In this document: one piece after another, positions 9,501 through 18,456 of the stretch
Layout: each line of letters begins with the position of its first letter
Position numbering within the stretch: the first letter of the stretch is position 1
From: Desulfosarcina cetonica JCM 12296
GTDB taxonomy: Bacteria; Desulfobacterota; Desulfobacteria; Desulfobacterales; Desulfosarcinaceae
Direction of reading: 5' to 3'
Length of the DNA: 41,220 bases
Assembly: GCF_001311845.1 (NCBI RefSeq)
Contig: NZ_BBCC01000036.1
Location: 1 to 41,220, forward strand
Notes under the pieces: generated by a model
What the model was told of the DNA's origin: nothing
The model's database searches: none
What the model saw: the letters and a program-made list of their open reading frames with translations, nothing else
Made by a program: the position numbers and the translations under genes

Positions 9501-9701
9501 ACTTTCGGTGATGCCTTGCAAATGGGACAGTCGGTCGACGCGCAGTGTACCGACGGACTTATCAAAGAGGTGGGTGTTCATCAGGAAATACAAGGCCAGG
9601 AGGGTGACTTCGATGACCAAAAGGGGCAGCAGGGCGGCCTTGAAGAATTCTCGTGAGATAAAGGTTTGCAGTGAGATGTTACGTTCGGGTGTCATTGCCA
9701 T
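6585..9701 (-). CDS. Hybrid sensor kinase: dCache-HAMP-PAS-HisKA-HATPase-receiver
   Basis: An intact 1038-residue membrane hybrid kinase. There is a transmembrane helix at about 22-43 and an extracytoplasmic double-Cache domain to about 385 (with GVAGIDVTVKNFIDNLL, typical of the membrane-distal module). The second helix lies around 388-412, then HAMP, a coiled coil to about 540, a PAS domain (SIFDSIDEPIYIS) carrying CX10CX2C (KCYEVLQNRQSPCPFC), HisKA with GVAHDLNNILSG, and HATPase (NLVSNAAEAM, GTGLGMAVVWG). A C-terminal receiver has phospho-acceptor D in VLLDMIM and KKPYTLQTL. The transmitter and receiver are close relatives of those in the kinases at 11105 and 15258. It starts 28 bp downstream of the flavoprotein gene and is last in the run before the hairpin at 6551-6574. 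The ligand is unknown. The PAS cysteines could bind metal or respond to redox (inference). Confidence 0.92.
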   Translation of the reverse strand: MAMTPERNISLQTFISREFFKAALLPLLVIEVTLLALYFLMNTHLFDKSVGTLRVDRLSHLQGITESQARIVGTQLQGVSQLARVLQQETTRFFDHPEQFSLPDPPPSFGFAPNGVYHKQIDNGGCSLFYSGRTPIADRETDKALRSERLDPLYKAIADTDANVVAVYLNTFDSMSRYYPFFENVYAQLPARMNIPKYNFYYLADLAHNPGRGPVWTAAYLDPMGMGWMMSCIVPIYRDDFLEGVAGIDVTVKNFIDNLLGLQLPWGAHAFLVDAQGTIMAMPPEVEQIFGLSELSDFRYHTQVEHDTGKPETFNLLASILADVRQPVAGLMKTQSGSIELSLGGQTYLVCQTTVAATGWKLMVIADRKTILDPILHQEQYARLIGYAAIGFMILFYILFFLYLVTNTRHLSGRIADPISGLSTAIQRLGVGVYETQMPPSPVVELDRLTDNFTSMANDLKKLHEDLQRQVAHANQAENSARRAEEQLKEHQTHLEQMVAERTEQLTLTNDRLQVDIAERRRVEKMLDVERRQLLSIFDSIDEPIYISTPDTYQLLYANEAIKRTWPFWSEGKCYEVLQNRQSPCPFCTNSIIFGEKSGQVHIWEHENQSNGRFYRCIDKAIQWPDGRRVRYEMAIDISEQKHAAEEKLRLMAQLQRAEKMEALGTLAGGVAHDLNNILSGIVGYPDLLLMQLGPADPLRKPIQTIRESGLRAGAIVQDLLTLARRGVPVMEVTNLSEIVLTYLTTPEHRHLMHHHPQVHFDTDLDQNLLNCLGSPVHLSKMVMNLVSNAAEAMPDGGKMLITTANRYVDRPLKGYEAVQEGEYAVLRVADAGIGISPEDLERIFEPFYTKKKMGRSGTGLGMAVVWGTVKDHLGYIEVHSVPGRGTTFEIYLPATRQVPTADQAPLEIGSLRGHGETVLVVDDVRVQREIAREMLSTLGYQAVCVENGEAAIAYLNKHPVDMVLLDMIMEPHIDGLETYRRIIRIRPGQKAIIVSGFSETAAIKEAQRLGAGPYVKKPYTLQTLAKVLKTEFAGGMA

Positions 9702-9729
9702 CCATCTGTACGCGATCGTCGCAGGCTCA

Positions 9730-11108
9730 TTAGCGGGTTTTCAGATATCGTCTAAAGGGCCGGATCATCTCATCTGTCATCCGCCCTTGAAGATGTCGGC
9801 GGAATGGGGCGAAACTTGACAGAAACAGCAAAAGGGCGTTTGTCAGGCGTGAGCGCCAGTGCCGCTGGGGAAAATCGAACCCGCCCAGGCGTCGGAATGT
9901 CCGGCAGTCGGCGCGAAAGGGAAATCGCAGCCGGCCCCAGATTTCATCGCGGAAAAGGATCCTGCCGGAATGGCCCAGGAAGGTCGACGAACCGATAAAA
10001 CCATGCTCGGCGCAGGCCACCAGGCGCTGGGCCAGGGCGTCCACCTGGTCGTCGATCGCACCTGAGAAGGTGGGCGCATCCGTGGCGATACCGGCCAGAT
10101 GGGCCTGCTGCATTTCAATATAGGCCTCCAGGATCTGCCGCAGGTTGGCGTTTTGGGTCAGCGGGCCGGAGATCAGCAGGCCGATCTGTTTGCCGCGCAG
10201 GGCGGGCACGTGACCCATGAAAAAGGACCGATCGAAAAACCGCTTCCAGCGTGCGGATAAATAGCGGTCGGTCACGGTCCCGGCCAGGATGAGAATATCC
10301 GCCTTCATGACGCGATCACGAAAGAGCTCCATGAAGGCGTCGTGGCCCTGGTAGACGCAGATGTTGGCATCGGCACAGCGCAGGCATCCCTGGCAGTCTC
10401 CCTGGGGACCCTCGGCGGATAGGTCGATGGTCTCTATGCCGCCTGAAAAACAGGTGCGCATGCGCTGAATCATTCTACCCAGGTTGGTGGCCGGGGAAAG
10501 TTCATCGGTGATCAAAAGGACCCGCCGGCCACCCGGGTCCACGGGATGGGGCTGCCCGCCGGCGCGTAGGTGCCGCCGGACCAGACCAACGGGGGAAATT
10601 GCCGGTGGGCCGGTCGCTGGCTGGCCATCTCGGTGAACATCAGCGCGGCGAAGGCCGCCAGGCGTTTGCGTTCCGGGGCCTTGAGCAAATCGTACATGTC
10701 CGCCGAATAGCAGCCCACATGGCGCATGGCCAGATCGTCGCAGATGGCGTGCAGATAGTTGTGGGCGGTGTGGTCGTAGAAGTGGATCGAGGTGGTCAGA
10801 ACGGCGGTGGGTTTTCCGTCAAAGACCGCAGCGGCGTTCTTCTCGAATACCAGCTCGATAAACCGTTTATAGCCCGCGGGGACGAGAAGATGGTAGACCG
10901 GCGTGGCCCAGAGGATGGCGTCGGCGGCCCGAATTTCGTCCATGACGGCATCGAAAGCGGCGACATCCCTTTCCAGGTGCCGGATGCGCCGGGAGATATG
11001 AATCGTCTTCAGCGTATGGGCGGGAAAGTGCTTTGCGATATAGGCCACATACTGCAGGGTCACGCTTTTGGCGCCTTTGGGGCTGCCGTTGAGGACGATG
11101 ACGTTCAT
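9730..11108 (-). CDS. Two-domain flavodoxin-like/iron-sulfur flavoprotein-type oxidoreductase; frameshift near 10543
   Basis: A predicted 459-residue cytoplasmic protein with two NAD(P)H-dependent FMN reductase-like domains in tandem. Domain 1 begins MNVIVLNGSPKGAKS (FMN phosphate loop GSPKG) and contains ADAILWATPVYHLLVPAGYK. Domain 2 begins RRVLLITDELSPATNLG, has KADILILAGTVTDRYLSARW and carries CX2CX2CX5C (CQGCLRCADANIC), the compact spacing seen in archaeal-type iron-sulfur flavoproteins (Isf) that bind a 4Fe-4S cluster. The frames meet near 10543; one added base gives 1380 nt and joins the halves as PIPVDPGGRRVL. Two overlapping genes remain an alternative. Its ATG overlaps the stop of the CHASE2 kinase (ATGA), so it is coupled to a sensor kinase, and a second kinase follows 28 bp on. 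Its role could be redox signalling or detoxification. Confidence 0.72.
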
Positions 11109-14031
11109 TGGCGATCCAGTTCCTGTCGCACGGCCAGGCCGATTTTTTCCAAGGTGTACGGCTTGCGCAGATACCCGCCGGCGCCCAATACCTGCATGGC
11201 CTTGACCCGATCGGAAGGGGCATAGCCACTGGCGATGATGGCGCGCTGCGCCGGGCGTATCTCGAGAATCTTTTGATACGTCGCAAGCCCATCCATGCCA
11301 GGTGGCATGACCATGTCGAGCACCAGAAGATCCACGCTTTGGGTGCGAAGATAATCCACGGCGGCCTCTCCGCTGTCTGCCGCGGTGACCCGATACCCCA
11401 GCTTGCCGAGCATGCGCACGGCAATGTCGCGCTGCTCCGGAACGTCATCGACGACGAGCAGGGTCTCGCAGCCGGTGTAATCCTGGAGCACGATCCGTTC
11501 CGCCGGCTTGCCGATCTCCTCGCGGGTGGCCGGCAGGTAGACATCGAAGCGGGTGCCGTCACCTTCACGACTGTGGATGTCCACGAATCCGCCATGGTCC
11601 TTGAGCGTGTTCCAGACAACGGTCATGCCCAGGCCGGACCCGCTGTGGCCCATGCGTTTCTTGCTGTAGAACGGTTCGAAGATGCGATGCAGATCCTCGG
11701 CGGCGATGCCGACCCCTTCGTCGACGATCTGCAAGATCACATACTCCCCCTCGACGATGCGTTCATACCGATCGACTTCCATGTCCAGATAGCGATTGAA
11801 GGTCGTCAGCGTGATGGTTCCGCCGGCTGGCATGGCCTCGACGGCGTTGCCCACCAGGTTCATGATCATTTTCAGGATGTGCAGATGGGATCCCCGGATG
11901 TTGATCAGGTCGTCGGCCAGTTCGGTGGTGATGCGGATGTCGGCGTGTTTTTCCAAAAGACGTTTGCATTCGGGGGTATCTAGGTAACTGCTCACGATGT
12001 GGTTCAGATTGATCACCAAGTGGTCCTTGACCCCGCGACGGGCGATCATCAAGAGATCCTGGACGATGTCCGCGGCCCGTTGACCGGAGCGCTGGATCGT
12101 TTCGATCTTGCTGCGCATGGGATTATCGGCGGCCAAGTCCAATAGCAGTAATTCCGGATAGCTGACCAGTCCGCTGAGGATATTGTTCAGGTCGTGGGCC
12201 ACGCCGGCGGCCAGGCTGCCGATGGCTCCATCTTTTTGGATCGTTCCAGCCGACGTTCAAGATGTTTGCGTTCGTCGATATCCTTGGCGATCCCCTGGGT
12301 CCCGGCAAACAACGGTTTGTCCGCCTGGGATGGGGTGTAGATCCCTTCGGCCGAGATGCTGAAATAACGACCGCCGCAGGCTTTGGCGTCGCCATCGAGG
12401 GAGAGCAGCAGGCGCAGCTCCATATCCCGTGTGGCGCGTGGGCCCGTGCGCCGTTCGTTGATGCGGAAGGCGGCTGCGGCTTTGTCCTCGGGATTCACCA
12501 GGTCGAGGATGTGACGACCGATCAGCGTCTCGGGGGCCTTTTGATACTTGGTGATCGCCGGGCTGATGAACGTGATCCGGCCGCTTTCGTCCAACCGGAA
12601 AACGATATCGGGGATCGTCTGAATGATGGCGTTGAGATGGCGTTCGTTGTTTTTGATCAACACCAGGGCATTGCGTAGCTGTTGGCTGGCCTTGCGCTGA
12701 CGTGTCCAGTACTTGAACAGCATCAAAAAAAGGCCGCCGGAAATGATCACCGCTGCGGGCAGAAGCGGCAGTACCAGGATCCGGCGGCTGATGAAGAGGA
12801 CATGTGTACCGATGCCCAATACCAGGAGGCCGGCTGCGCCGGTAAGGATCGTGGGCAGAAATTCGAGGCGGGCGATGCACAGGCCGTACAGTCCCGCGAC
12901 CAGCAGGGCCAGCAGGATTTCAGCGTACACGATCCCGGCATATCGGCGAATGGTGCTGCCCGACAGGATGGTCTCGACCGCCTGGGCATGCACGTCGACG
13001 GCGGTGACATGGCTGTCCTGAGGCGTTTGGTAGACGGGGGTCAAGCCAATGGCCGACAGCCCCACCAGGACGATCCGGCCCCGGACGGCCCGTGCGGAGA
13101 GCTGATCGGCCAGGACCTGGGTGGCCGGAAAGTGGTGCAGGCGCGGCTGGTTCTTGGTGAAATGGATCAGCAGATTGCCGTTCTCGTCGATGGGAATCGT
13201 ATGAGGGCCGAAAACCAGGCGGTTCTGTTCGCCCTGCCGCTGCCAGATCGTGAGCGGCTCATGCGGCTGGGTGGCCAGCAAGGCGGCCAGGGCCAGGTTC
13301 GGATAACAGGTGCCGTTATAGGTGATGATCAGGGGTAGCCGTCGCAACAGGCCGTCCCCATCGGGTTGCCCGTTCAAAAATCCGGCATAGGGCGCGTTGA
13401 CGGCCAACTGAGGGATGTTGCAGATGATACCCTTTGCCTCGTAGAAGTGGATACCGCCGACCTCAAGGGCGGGGTGCCGGATGTTGATGATTTCAAGGGC
13501 TGGCAGATGACATGCGCTTGACGGCGGCGCATGTCCGCCAAAGTCAAACCCATAGCCCAGGACAAACGGTCCCGTGGCCAGTGTGGCGGCCAGAACCGCA
13601 TCGTTGTCGGTCGGGCCGTCCGGCGTTTCTCTGACCATCACTTCCGATGCACATGCCGAGGTGCCGTTGGCGCCGCCAGGGCTGGCGGTGGGCCGTCCGG
13701 TGCGATCCGGTTCGGCCATGATGAAATCCAGGGCGATACTCTTGGCGCCCAGGGCCTTGAGTTTTTCCAGCAGGCAGGCCAGGCGGGTGCGCGGCCAGGG
13801 CCATTGCCCCCATGTGGCCAGCGACTGTTCGTCGATTTCCACCACGACGACCTGGTCGCTGATGGGAACATTCGGCGCCGTTGCCACAATGGCGTCGGTG
13901 AGTTTCAGTTCCAGGTGACCAATAAAAAAAGGATGGATGACGACCACGGCGGACCAGGCGAGGGCCAGGAGGAGCGCCAAGACGACCACCAGACGTGCCG
14001 AGGGGTCGAGGTTGTTTTTGGAGTTTCGCAT
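11105..14031 (-). CDS. Hybrid sensor kinase: CHASE2-3TM-PAS-HisKA-HATPase-receiver; frameshift near 12226
   Basis: A predicted 975-residue membrane protein. After an N-terminal helix (about 13-33), a large extracytoplasmic CHASE2 domain runs to about 350 (ISDQVVVVEIDEQSLATWG, PWPRTRLACLLEKL, AKSIALDFIMAEPD, RGRIVLVGLSAIG). Three closely spaced helices follow, as usual for CHASE2, then a PAS domain (IIQTIPDIVFRLDESGRIT), HisKA (VAHDLNNILSGL), HATPase (NLVGNAVEAM, GSGLGMTVVWN) and a receiver (D in LVLDMVMPPGMDG; RKPYTLEKIG). The break lies at the H-box: SKKMEPSAAW in one frame, MAHDLNNILSG in the next; one C near 12226 restores KKMEAIGSLAAGVAHDLNN and 2928 nt. It lies directly downstream of the OmpA-like and FecR genes and overlaps the flavoprotein start by 4 bp. 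The CHASE2 ligand is unknown; coupling with FecR suggests an envelope or surface cue. Confidence 0.9.
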
Positions 14032-14112
14032 AGGCGCCGTGCATTTGACCGGTACGATGATGTTTTTGCTCGGGTGGCCGTCCTTGCGGTGGGCCGTCGA
14101 CGGGTGTGCGGA

Positions 14113-14715
14113 TCAGCGGACCACCACTTCCACACGGCGGTTTTGGGCATTGGCGACGTTGTCGGCGGTTTTGATCAACAGGTTTTCCTCGCCATGGGAG
14201 GAAACGTCGATTATGTTGTCCGCAATGCCACTGTCCACCAGCAATTTCCGGACCGCCTGGGCGCGTCGCATGGAGAGGGCCACGTTGTAGGCTTCGTTGC
14301 CCACGGTATCGGTATGCCCGATCACGGAAACGCGTGTGGGCATACGTGCCGCAATGGCCGTGAGAATTTTGGGCAGGGCCTTCCGGGACACCGGCAAGAG
14401 CTGGTCCGAATCGGACTGAAAGTGCAGGATAAAGTGGACCGGTGGCGGCATTGGGGTGTTCACAACGGCGCCGAACAGCTTTTCGAGCTGTGCCGCGTCG
14501 ACCGTTGTCGGTGCGCTTGGCACCGTCTGATCGTCGCGGATCACGGTGGTTTGGTTGGCCTGATCGATGGCAATGCTGCCGGCGGCATTGGAAACGGTGA
14601 CTTGGCCGACGGCGCCATCCGGGTCGGGGACCAGGGCCACCACGGAGCGGTGACTGCAGGCCGCGACGAGCATCATGGCCGCCAGAACAATCCAAACGGA
14701 AGGATATCTGTGCAT
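14113..14715 (-). CDS. OmpA-family peptidoglycan-binding lipoprotein
   Basis: A 200-residue protein with a lipoprotein signal (MHRYPSVWIVLAAMMLVAAC, lipobox VAAC), so probably acylated and anchored in the outer membrane. A linker of about 75 residues leads to a C-terminal OmpA/MotB-like domain. This shows FILHFQSDSDQLLP, then the signature VSVIGHTDTVGNEAYN, LSMRRAQAVRKLL and the closing QNRRVEVVV, matching the peptidoglycan (diaminopimelate)-binding fold. The frame extends upstream to 14799, but the ATG at 14715 has an aaagga ribosome site and gives the clean signal peptide. It sits between the FecR-domain gene (80 bp upstream) and the CHASE2 kinase (81 bp downstream). It probably tethers an envelope complex sensed by that kinase (inference). 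Confidence 0.88.
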   Translation of the reverse strand: MHRYPSVWIVLAAMMLVAACSHRSVVALVPDPDGAVGQVTVSNAAGSIAIDQANQTTVIRDDQTVPSAPTTVDAAQLEKLFGAVVNTPMPPPVHFILHFQSDSDQLLPVSRKALPKILTAIAARMPTRVSVIGHTDTVGNEAYNVALSMRRAQAVRKLLVDSGIADNIIDVSSHGEENLLIKTADNVANAQNRRVEVVVR

Positions 14716-14795
14716 GGGATCACTTGTCCTTTCTTCTGTGATAAAACCGGATGGATCCACGCTTGGGATTACCCCCCAAACGCGCGGGGGTGGTT

Positions 14796-15239
14796 TCATT
14801 CGACTTTCATCAGTACATGGGTCCCGCGCACACCGATGGTGGCGGCGGGCATGACCAATTGTACCGATTCGGGCGCGAGCTTGGCGATCTGACCCGAAAT
14901 GAACGACATGGTGCCGCGGATCAGCTGGATGACCAGTGAGAGTTTTTTCCCCAAGGGCTCGAACAGGTAATCGTCAACGCTGATTTCGGTGCCCGGTCCC
15001 AAGGCGATCATGCTGTCATCGGAGAAGATCAGACCGACGAGGCCGTCACGGGCGGTGCGGACGATGTCGGCCTGTTCGATCTCCATGCCGGTGACCACGT
15101 TCAGGGTTTTGCCCTTGCGCGTAATGGTGGCTTCACCCTCTACGGTTTTGACCACACCCACGAAGGCGTGGGCGGCCGTTGAAAACATGCCGGCCAACAA
15201 AAACGCCAGACAGAGCCGTCGGAAAAGTATGATTTGCAT
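14796..15239 (-). CDS. FecR-domain periplasmic protein
   Basis: A 147-residue exported protein. It has a signal peptide (RRLCLAFLLAGMFSTAAHA) and then a FecR domain: VGVVKTVEGEATITRKGK, TGMEIEQADIVRTARDG, VGLIFSDDSMIALGPGTEI and the closing TIGVRGTHVLM, the characteristic FecR end motif. The short protein is only the extracytoplasmic FecR fold, with no N-terminal anti-sigma domain or membrane anchor, so it is not a classic sigma regulator. The strong ribosome site aggagg (15245-15250 on the complement) precedes ATG 15239. It lies 18 bp downstream of a hybrid kinase and upstream of an OmpA-like lipoprotein and a CHASE2 kinase. FecR folds are repeatedly found beside CHASE2 sensors, so a shared envelope-sensing role is likely. 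Confidence 0.88.
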   Translation of the reverse strand: MQIILFRRLCLAFLLAGMFSTAAHAFVGVVKTVEGEATITRKGKTLNVVTGMEIEQADIVRTARDGLVGLIFSDDSMIALGPGTEISVDDYLFEPLGKKLSLVIQLIRGTMSFISGQIAKLAPESVQLVMPAATIGVRGTHVLMKVE

Positions 15240-15257
15240 GCATGCCTCCTTTTGGGG

Positions 15258-17848
15258 TTAGCGATCCAGTTCGGCCCGAACGGCCAAACCGATCTTCTCA
15301 AGCGTATAGGGCTTTTTGATGTAACTGCCGGCGCCCAGCTGTTGGGCTTCGCGGACGCTTTCGGTTTCGGCATAACCGCTGGCGATGATCGCACGCTGGT
15401 TCGGAACCCGTTGGATGATCGCCTTGTAGGTATCCAGCCCGTTCATGCCACCGGGCATGATCATATCCAGGACCAAGAGGTCAAAGGTCCGCTCGGCAAT
15501 CATGGCCAGGGCCTCCTCCCCGCTGGCGGCCAGGTCCACGCCGTAGCCCAGCCGTTGCATCATCCGGCGCGTCAGGTCACGTTGTTCCGGGGAATCGTCG
15601 ACCACCAGGATCGATTCGCCCTTGCCCAGGTAGTCGTCGATATAAACGGAACCTGTATCCTCTTCCTGGGTGCGTGAACCGGGGAAGTAGAGCACGAAGG
15701 TCGTGCCGGCACCCTCCTCGGTGATGATGTCGATGAAGCCGCCATGGTCTTTGAGCGTTCCCCACACCACCGACATTCCTAACCCCGTGCCGCTGCGGCC
15801 CATGACTTTCTTGGTATAGAAGGGCTCGAAGATTTTTTCCAGGTCGGTGGCGGCGATGCCAATGCCCCTGTCCGCGACCTCCAGAATGGCATATTCCCCC
15901 TCGGGGATGATCTCGAAACCCGGATGAGGCGTGTCGATGTAGCCGTCCCGGGTGCGGATGGTGATCCGGCCGCCCGAGGGCATGGCATCGGCGGCGTTGG
16001 CCACCAGATTCATCAGGGTCTTGGAAATGTGGGTGGCCGATCCGAGGACGGTCAGGGTGCCGGGCCGAAGATCGGTCTGAACACTCAGCTGAGGCCGATC
16101 GCCCATGATCTTGCGGTATTCCGGGGAAGCGAGGAAATCGTTGACGATGCCCTCCAGCCGAACCACCTTTTTGGTACCCACATTGCGGCGGGCCAGGGTC
16201 AACAGATCCTGAACGATTTCGGCGGCCTTTTCACCCGATTTTTTGATCATCAGCAGGGGCTGGCGCAAGGGATGGTCCGTCGGAAGATCGAGCAGCAGGA
16301 GATCAGGGTAACTGACAATGCCGGAAAGAATGTTGTTCAGGTCGTGGGCCACGCCGCCGGCCAGGGTGCCTAGGGATTCGAGGCGCTTGGCATTGGCCAG
16401 GCGGTTTTCGAGATTTTTTTTCTCGGCCTCGGTTTTTTTGATCGCGGTGACGTCGTGAACGACGGTCATGGCTCGCTTGGGTTGGCCATTGTCTAAGAAG
16501 AACTTGAAATTCATGATCACCGAGAGAATTTCGCCATCTTTGCGTTTGAATTCAAGCCCCAGGGACGCCGCCTGACCGACGGGCGGCGCTTCCAAAAGAT
16601 GGCGGATTTTCAGCTGGCCGGCTTCGTCCAGCAGGACGAAAGGGTCGATGGCCAACAGTTCATTCTCGCTGTAACCGGTATATTGGCACATGACGTCGTT
16701 CACCGCAGTAAACCGCAGACAGGCCAGGTCGAGTTCGAAGATTCCGGCAGGGGCGAACTGAACCAGCTCTTTGTATTTTTCCTGGCTTTCCCTGAGTGCC
16801 AGCTCGTAGCGCATCCGCTCGGTAACATCCCGGGCGGCGGCTTGGATGCCCACTGGCCTGCCATCACTGTCCCGAACCAGACGATTGCGATACTCCAACG
16901 TCACTTCGCGTCCCGAACGGGTGGTCATGCGCATATACCCATCATCGAACCCCTGGGTGGTCACGCGGGAGAGGTAGTTCTTAAAATCGGCTTTATAGCG
17001 GTCGGGCAGAAAGCTGCGAATGTTGATCCCCTGAGTATCCTCGTGTTGCCAGCCGTACTCCTCCTTGAAAGGCAGGTTGGTCTCGATCAAGTTGCCTTCC
17101 AGGTCGTGGATGCAAAGCAGGTCCGATCCATTTTCGAACAAGTATCGGTATTTACGTTCGGAATCAACCAGCTGGGCGTTTTTCTGGGTCAGGCGCCGGT
17201 TGGCTTCGATCAGCTGGGCGACGGTTTGGCGATGGCTTTTACACCGGCGATAAAATCGCGTGAGAAAATTGCCCGAGAAGGGCGTCCAGGTAATGCGATA
17301 CCGGCACGCCGGACCGGATGCCGTGCGTTGGCGTTCCTCCACCTTGGCTTGGGGCAGCCCCATCCGGGTGGGCAGCGCGGCCAGCAGACCGCGGACATAG
17401 TCGCCATCGAATGGCGTCCGCTGGTGACCGTCATGGAAATGATCCGTGATAACGGCCCATCCGTTTCCGATTTCATGGATTTTGAGGGTGTCAATGGTCG
17501 TTGTGGATCGGCTGTAGGTGGATATTCGGGTATATGCCCATTTTGGATTGCCGAGTAACCGGGCGATCCATCCCCCCATCCCCAGGGCCTCGAAGGGGTC
17601 GGTGGCCAAGCCAGGTGATAGACGGCGTTTTTATCGTTCAGAAGGGCAATCATCCGGGCATAAAGGGTTTGCAGCAGGGCATGCGAAATCCAATGGGCCG
17701 GATCCATCAGGAAGGGTTCGTCCACGGGCAGCCCCACCAGCAGGTCGCCCAACCTGCCGTGGTTGTTTTCACGAATATGGATGAGTAGCGAGCGCGTAAT
17801 TCGGCAACTGATCTCCTTGGCCATGGTAGCGGGGGTGCTTTCGTCCAT
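15258..17848 (-). CDS. Soluble hybrid kinase: novel N-terminal sensor-PAS-PAS-HisKA-HATPase-receiver; frameshift near 17613
   Basis: A predicted 863-residue kinase with no transmembrane segment. Residues 1 to about 190 form a domain I cannot name with certainty. It starts with a helical part (RITRSLLIHIRENNHGRL), has YHLGLATDPFEALGMGGW across the frameshift, and ends with a C-rich YRITW strand resembling V4R/heme-NO-binding-like sensor modules. Two PAS domains follow (SERKYRYLFENGSDLLCIH; YKELVQFAPAGIFELDL), then HisKA (VAHDLNNILSGIVSYPDLL), HATPase (NLVANAADAM, GTGLGMSVVWG) and a receiver (D in LVLDMIMPGGMNG; KKPYTLEKIG). The indel near 17613 separates the first 79 residues; one added base gives 2592 nt. 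It opens the FecR/OmpA/CHASE2 group. No good Shine-Dalgarno marks ATG 17848; ATG 17824 is an alternative. Confidence 0.85.
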
Positions 17849-18027
17849 CGGTCCGTTGGCAAGCTATGGGTTGCAGGATACGGTTTGTCCGCTGGCGTCG
17901 TCCCGCCCTTTGCCCAAGAGGATTGTCACACGCCGCACTGGCGGGCGGAAGACGCATGCAGGCAGTCGTGGTGGTGTTTGCCCGAATGCTGAACTCCCTC
18001 CTGAATTATTCGGTTTTTAAGTGAAGT

Positions 18028-18456
18028 TCAAGCCTTGTTCTGCGATTGTGAACAATTTTGGTGCGGGATGGGGCCACCGGCCAGGTGCGCGGCAACCCGC
18101 GCCACCAGTCTGGCGATGTCGATGGGCTTGACCATGGTTTCCACCACGCCGATCTTTTCGGCGATATCCAGATAGGTCCGGGGATCGAGCTGGCCCCCGC
18201 CGGAAATGGCGATAATCGGCATTGCCGGTCGTTCTTTGCGCATTTCCAGGATGGTTTCGATGCCTTCCTTCTTCGGCATGATCAAGTCGGTGATGACCAG
18301 GTCCACGGGCGTTTGCCGGAACCGGCGCAGGGCCTGATGACCATCCGCAGCTTCCAGGGTGGCATAGCCGGACCGTCTGAGCGTGACATTGAGTAGCTTG
18401 CGGATCTGGGGATCGTCGTCAACGATCAGGATGATATATTGGCGGTGCGTTGTCAT
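18028..18456 (-). CDS. Single-domain response regulator
   Basis: A 142-residue receiver (ILIVDDDPQIRKLLNVTL pocket; phospho-acceptor D in LVITDLIMPKKEG; AISGGG switch; VKPIDIARLV lysine) with a short polar tail and no output domain. The start ATG overlaps the stop of the triple-PAS hybrid kinase by 4 bp, so the two are coupled. The kinase receiver may pass phosphate to this protein only through a histidine phosphotransferase encoded elsewhere, because no Hpt is visible here. It resembles the lone regulator at 36166 (same ISGG and KPID features and spacing). The 179-bp gap to the next gene at 17848 is one of the longer breaks in the run and may hold a promoter. Confidence 0.92.
   Translation of the reverse strand: MTTHRQYIILIVDDDPQIRKLLNVTLRRSGYATLEAADGHQALRRFRQTPVDLVITDLIMPKKEGIETILEMRKERPAMPIIAISGGGQLDPRTYLDIAEKIGVVETMVKPIDIARLVARVAAHLAGGPIPHQNCSQSQNKA

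Noticed and set aside
14716-14799. Longer N-terminus for the OmpA-like lipoprotein
   Set aside because: The extra 28 residues are polar and would bury the lipoprotein signal; the ribosome site supports ATG 14715.
17849-18027. Sigma54-type promoter (ttggca with ttgca downstream)
   Set aside because: The spacing between the GG and GC elements is three bases too long for the -24/-12 consensus, and it lies on the strand opposite to the genes.
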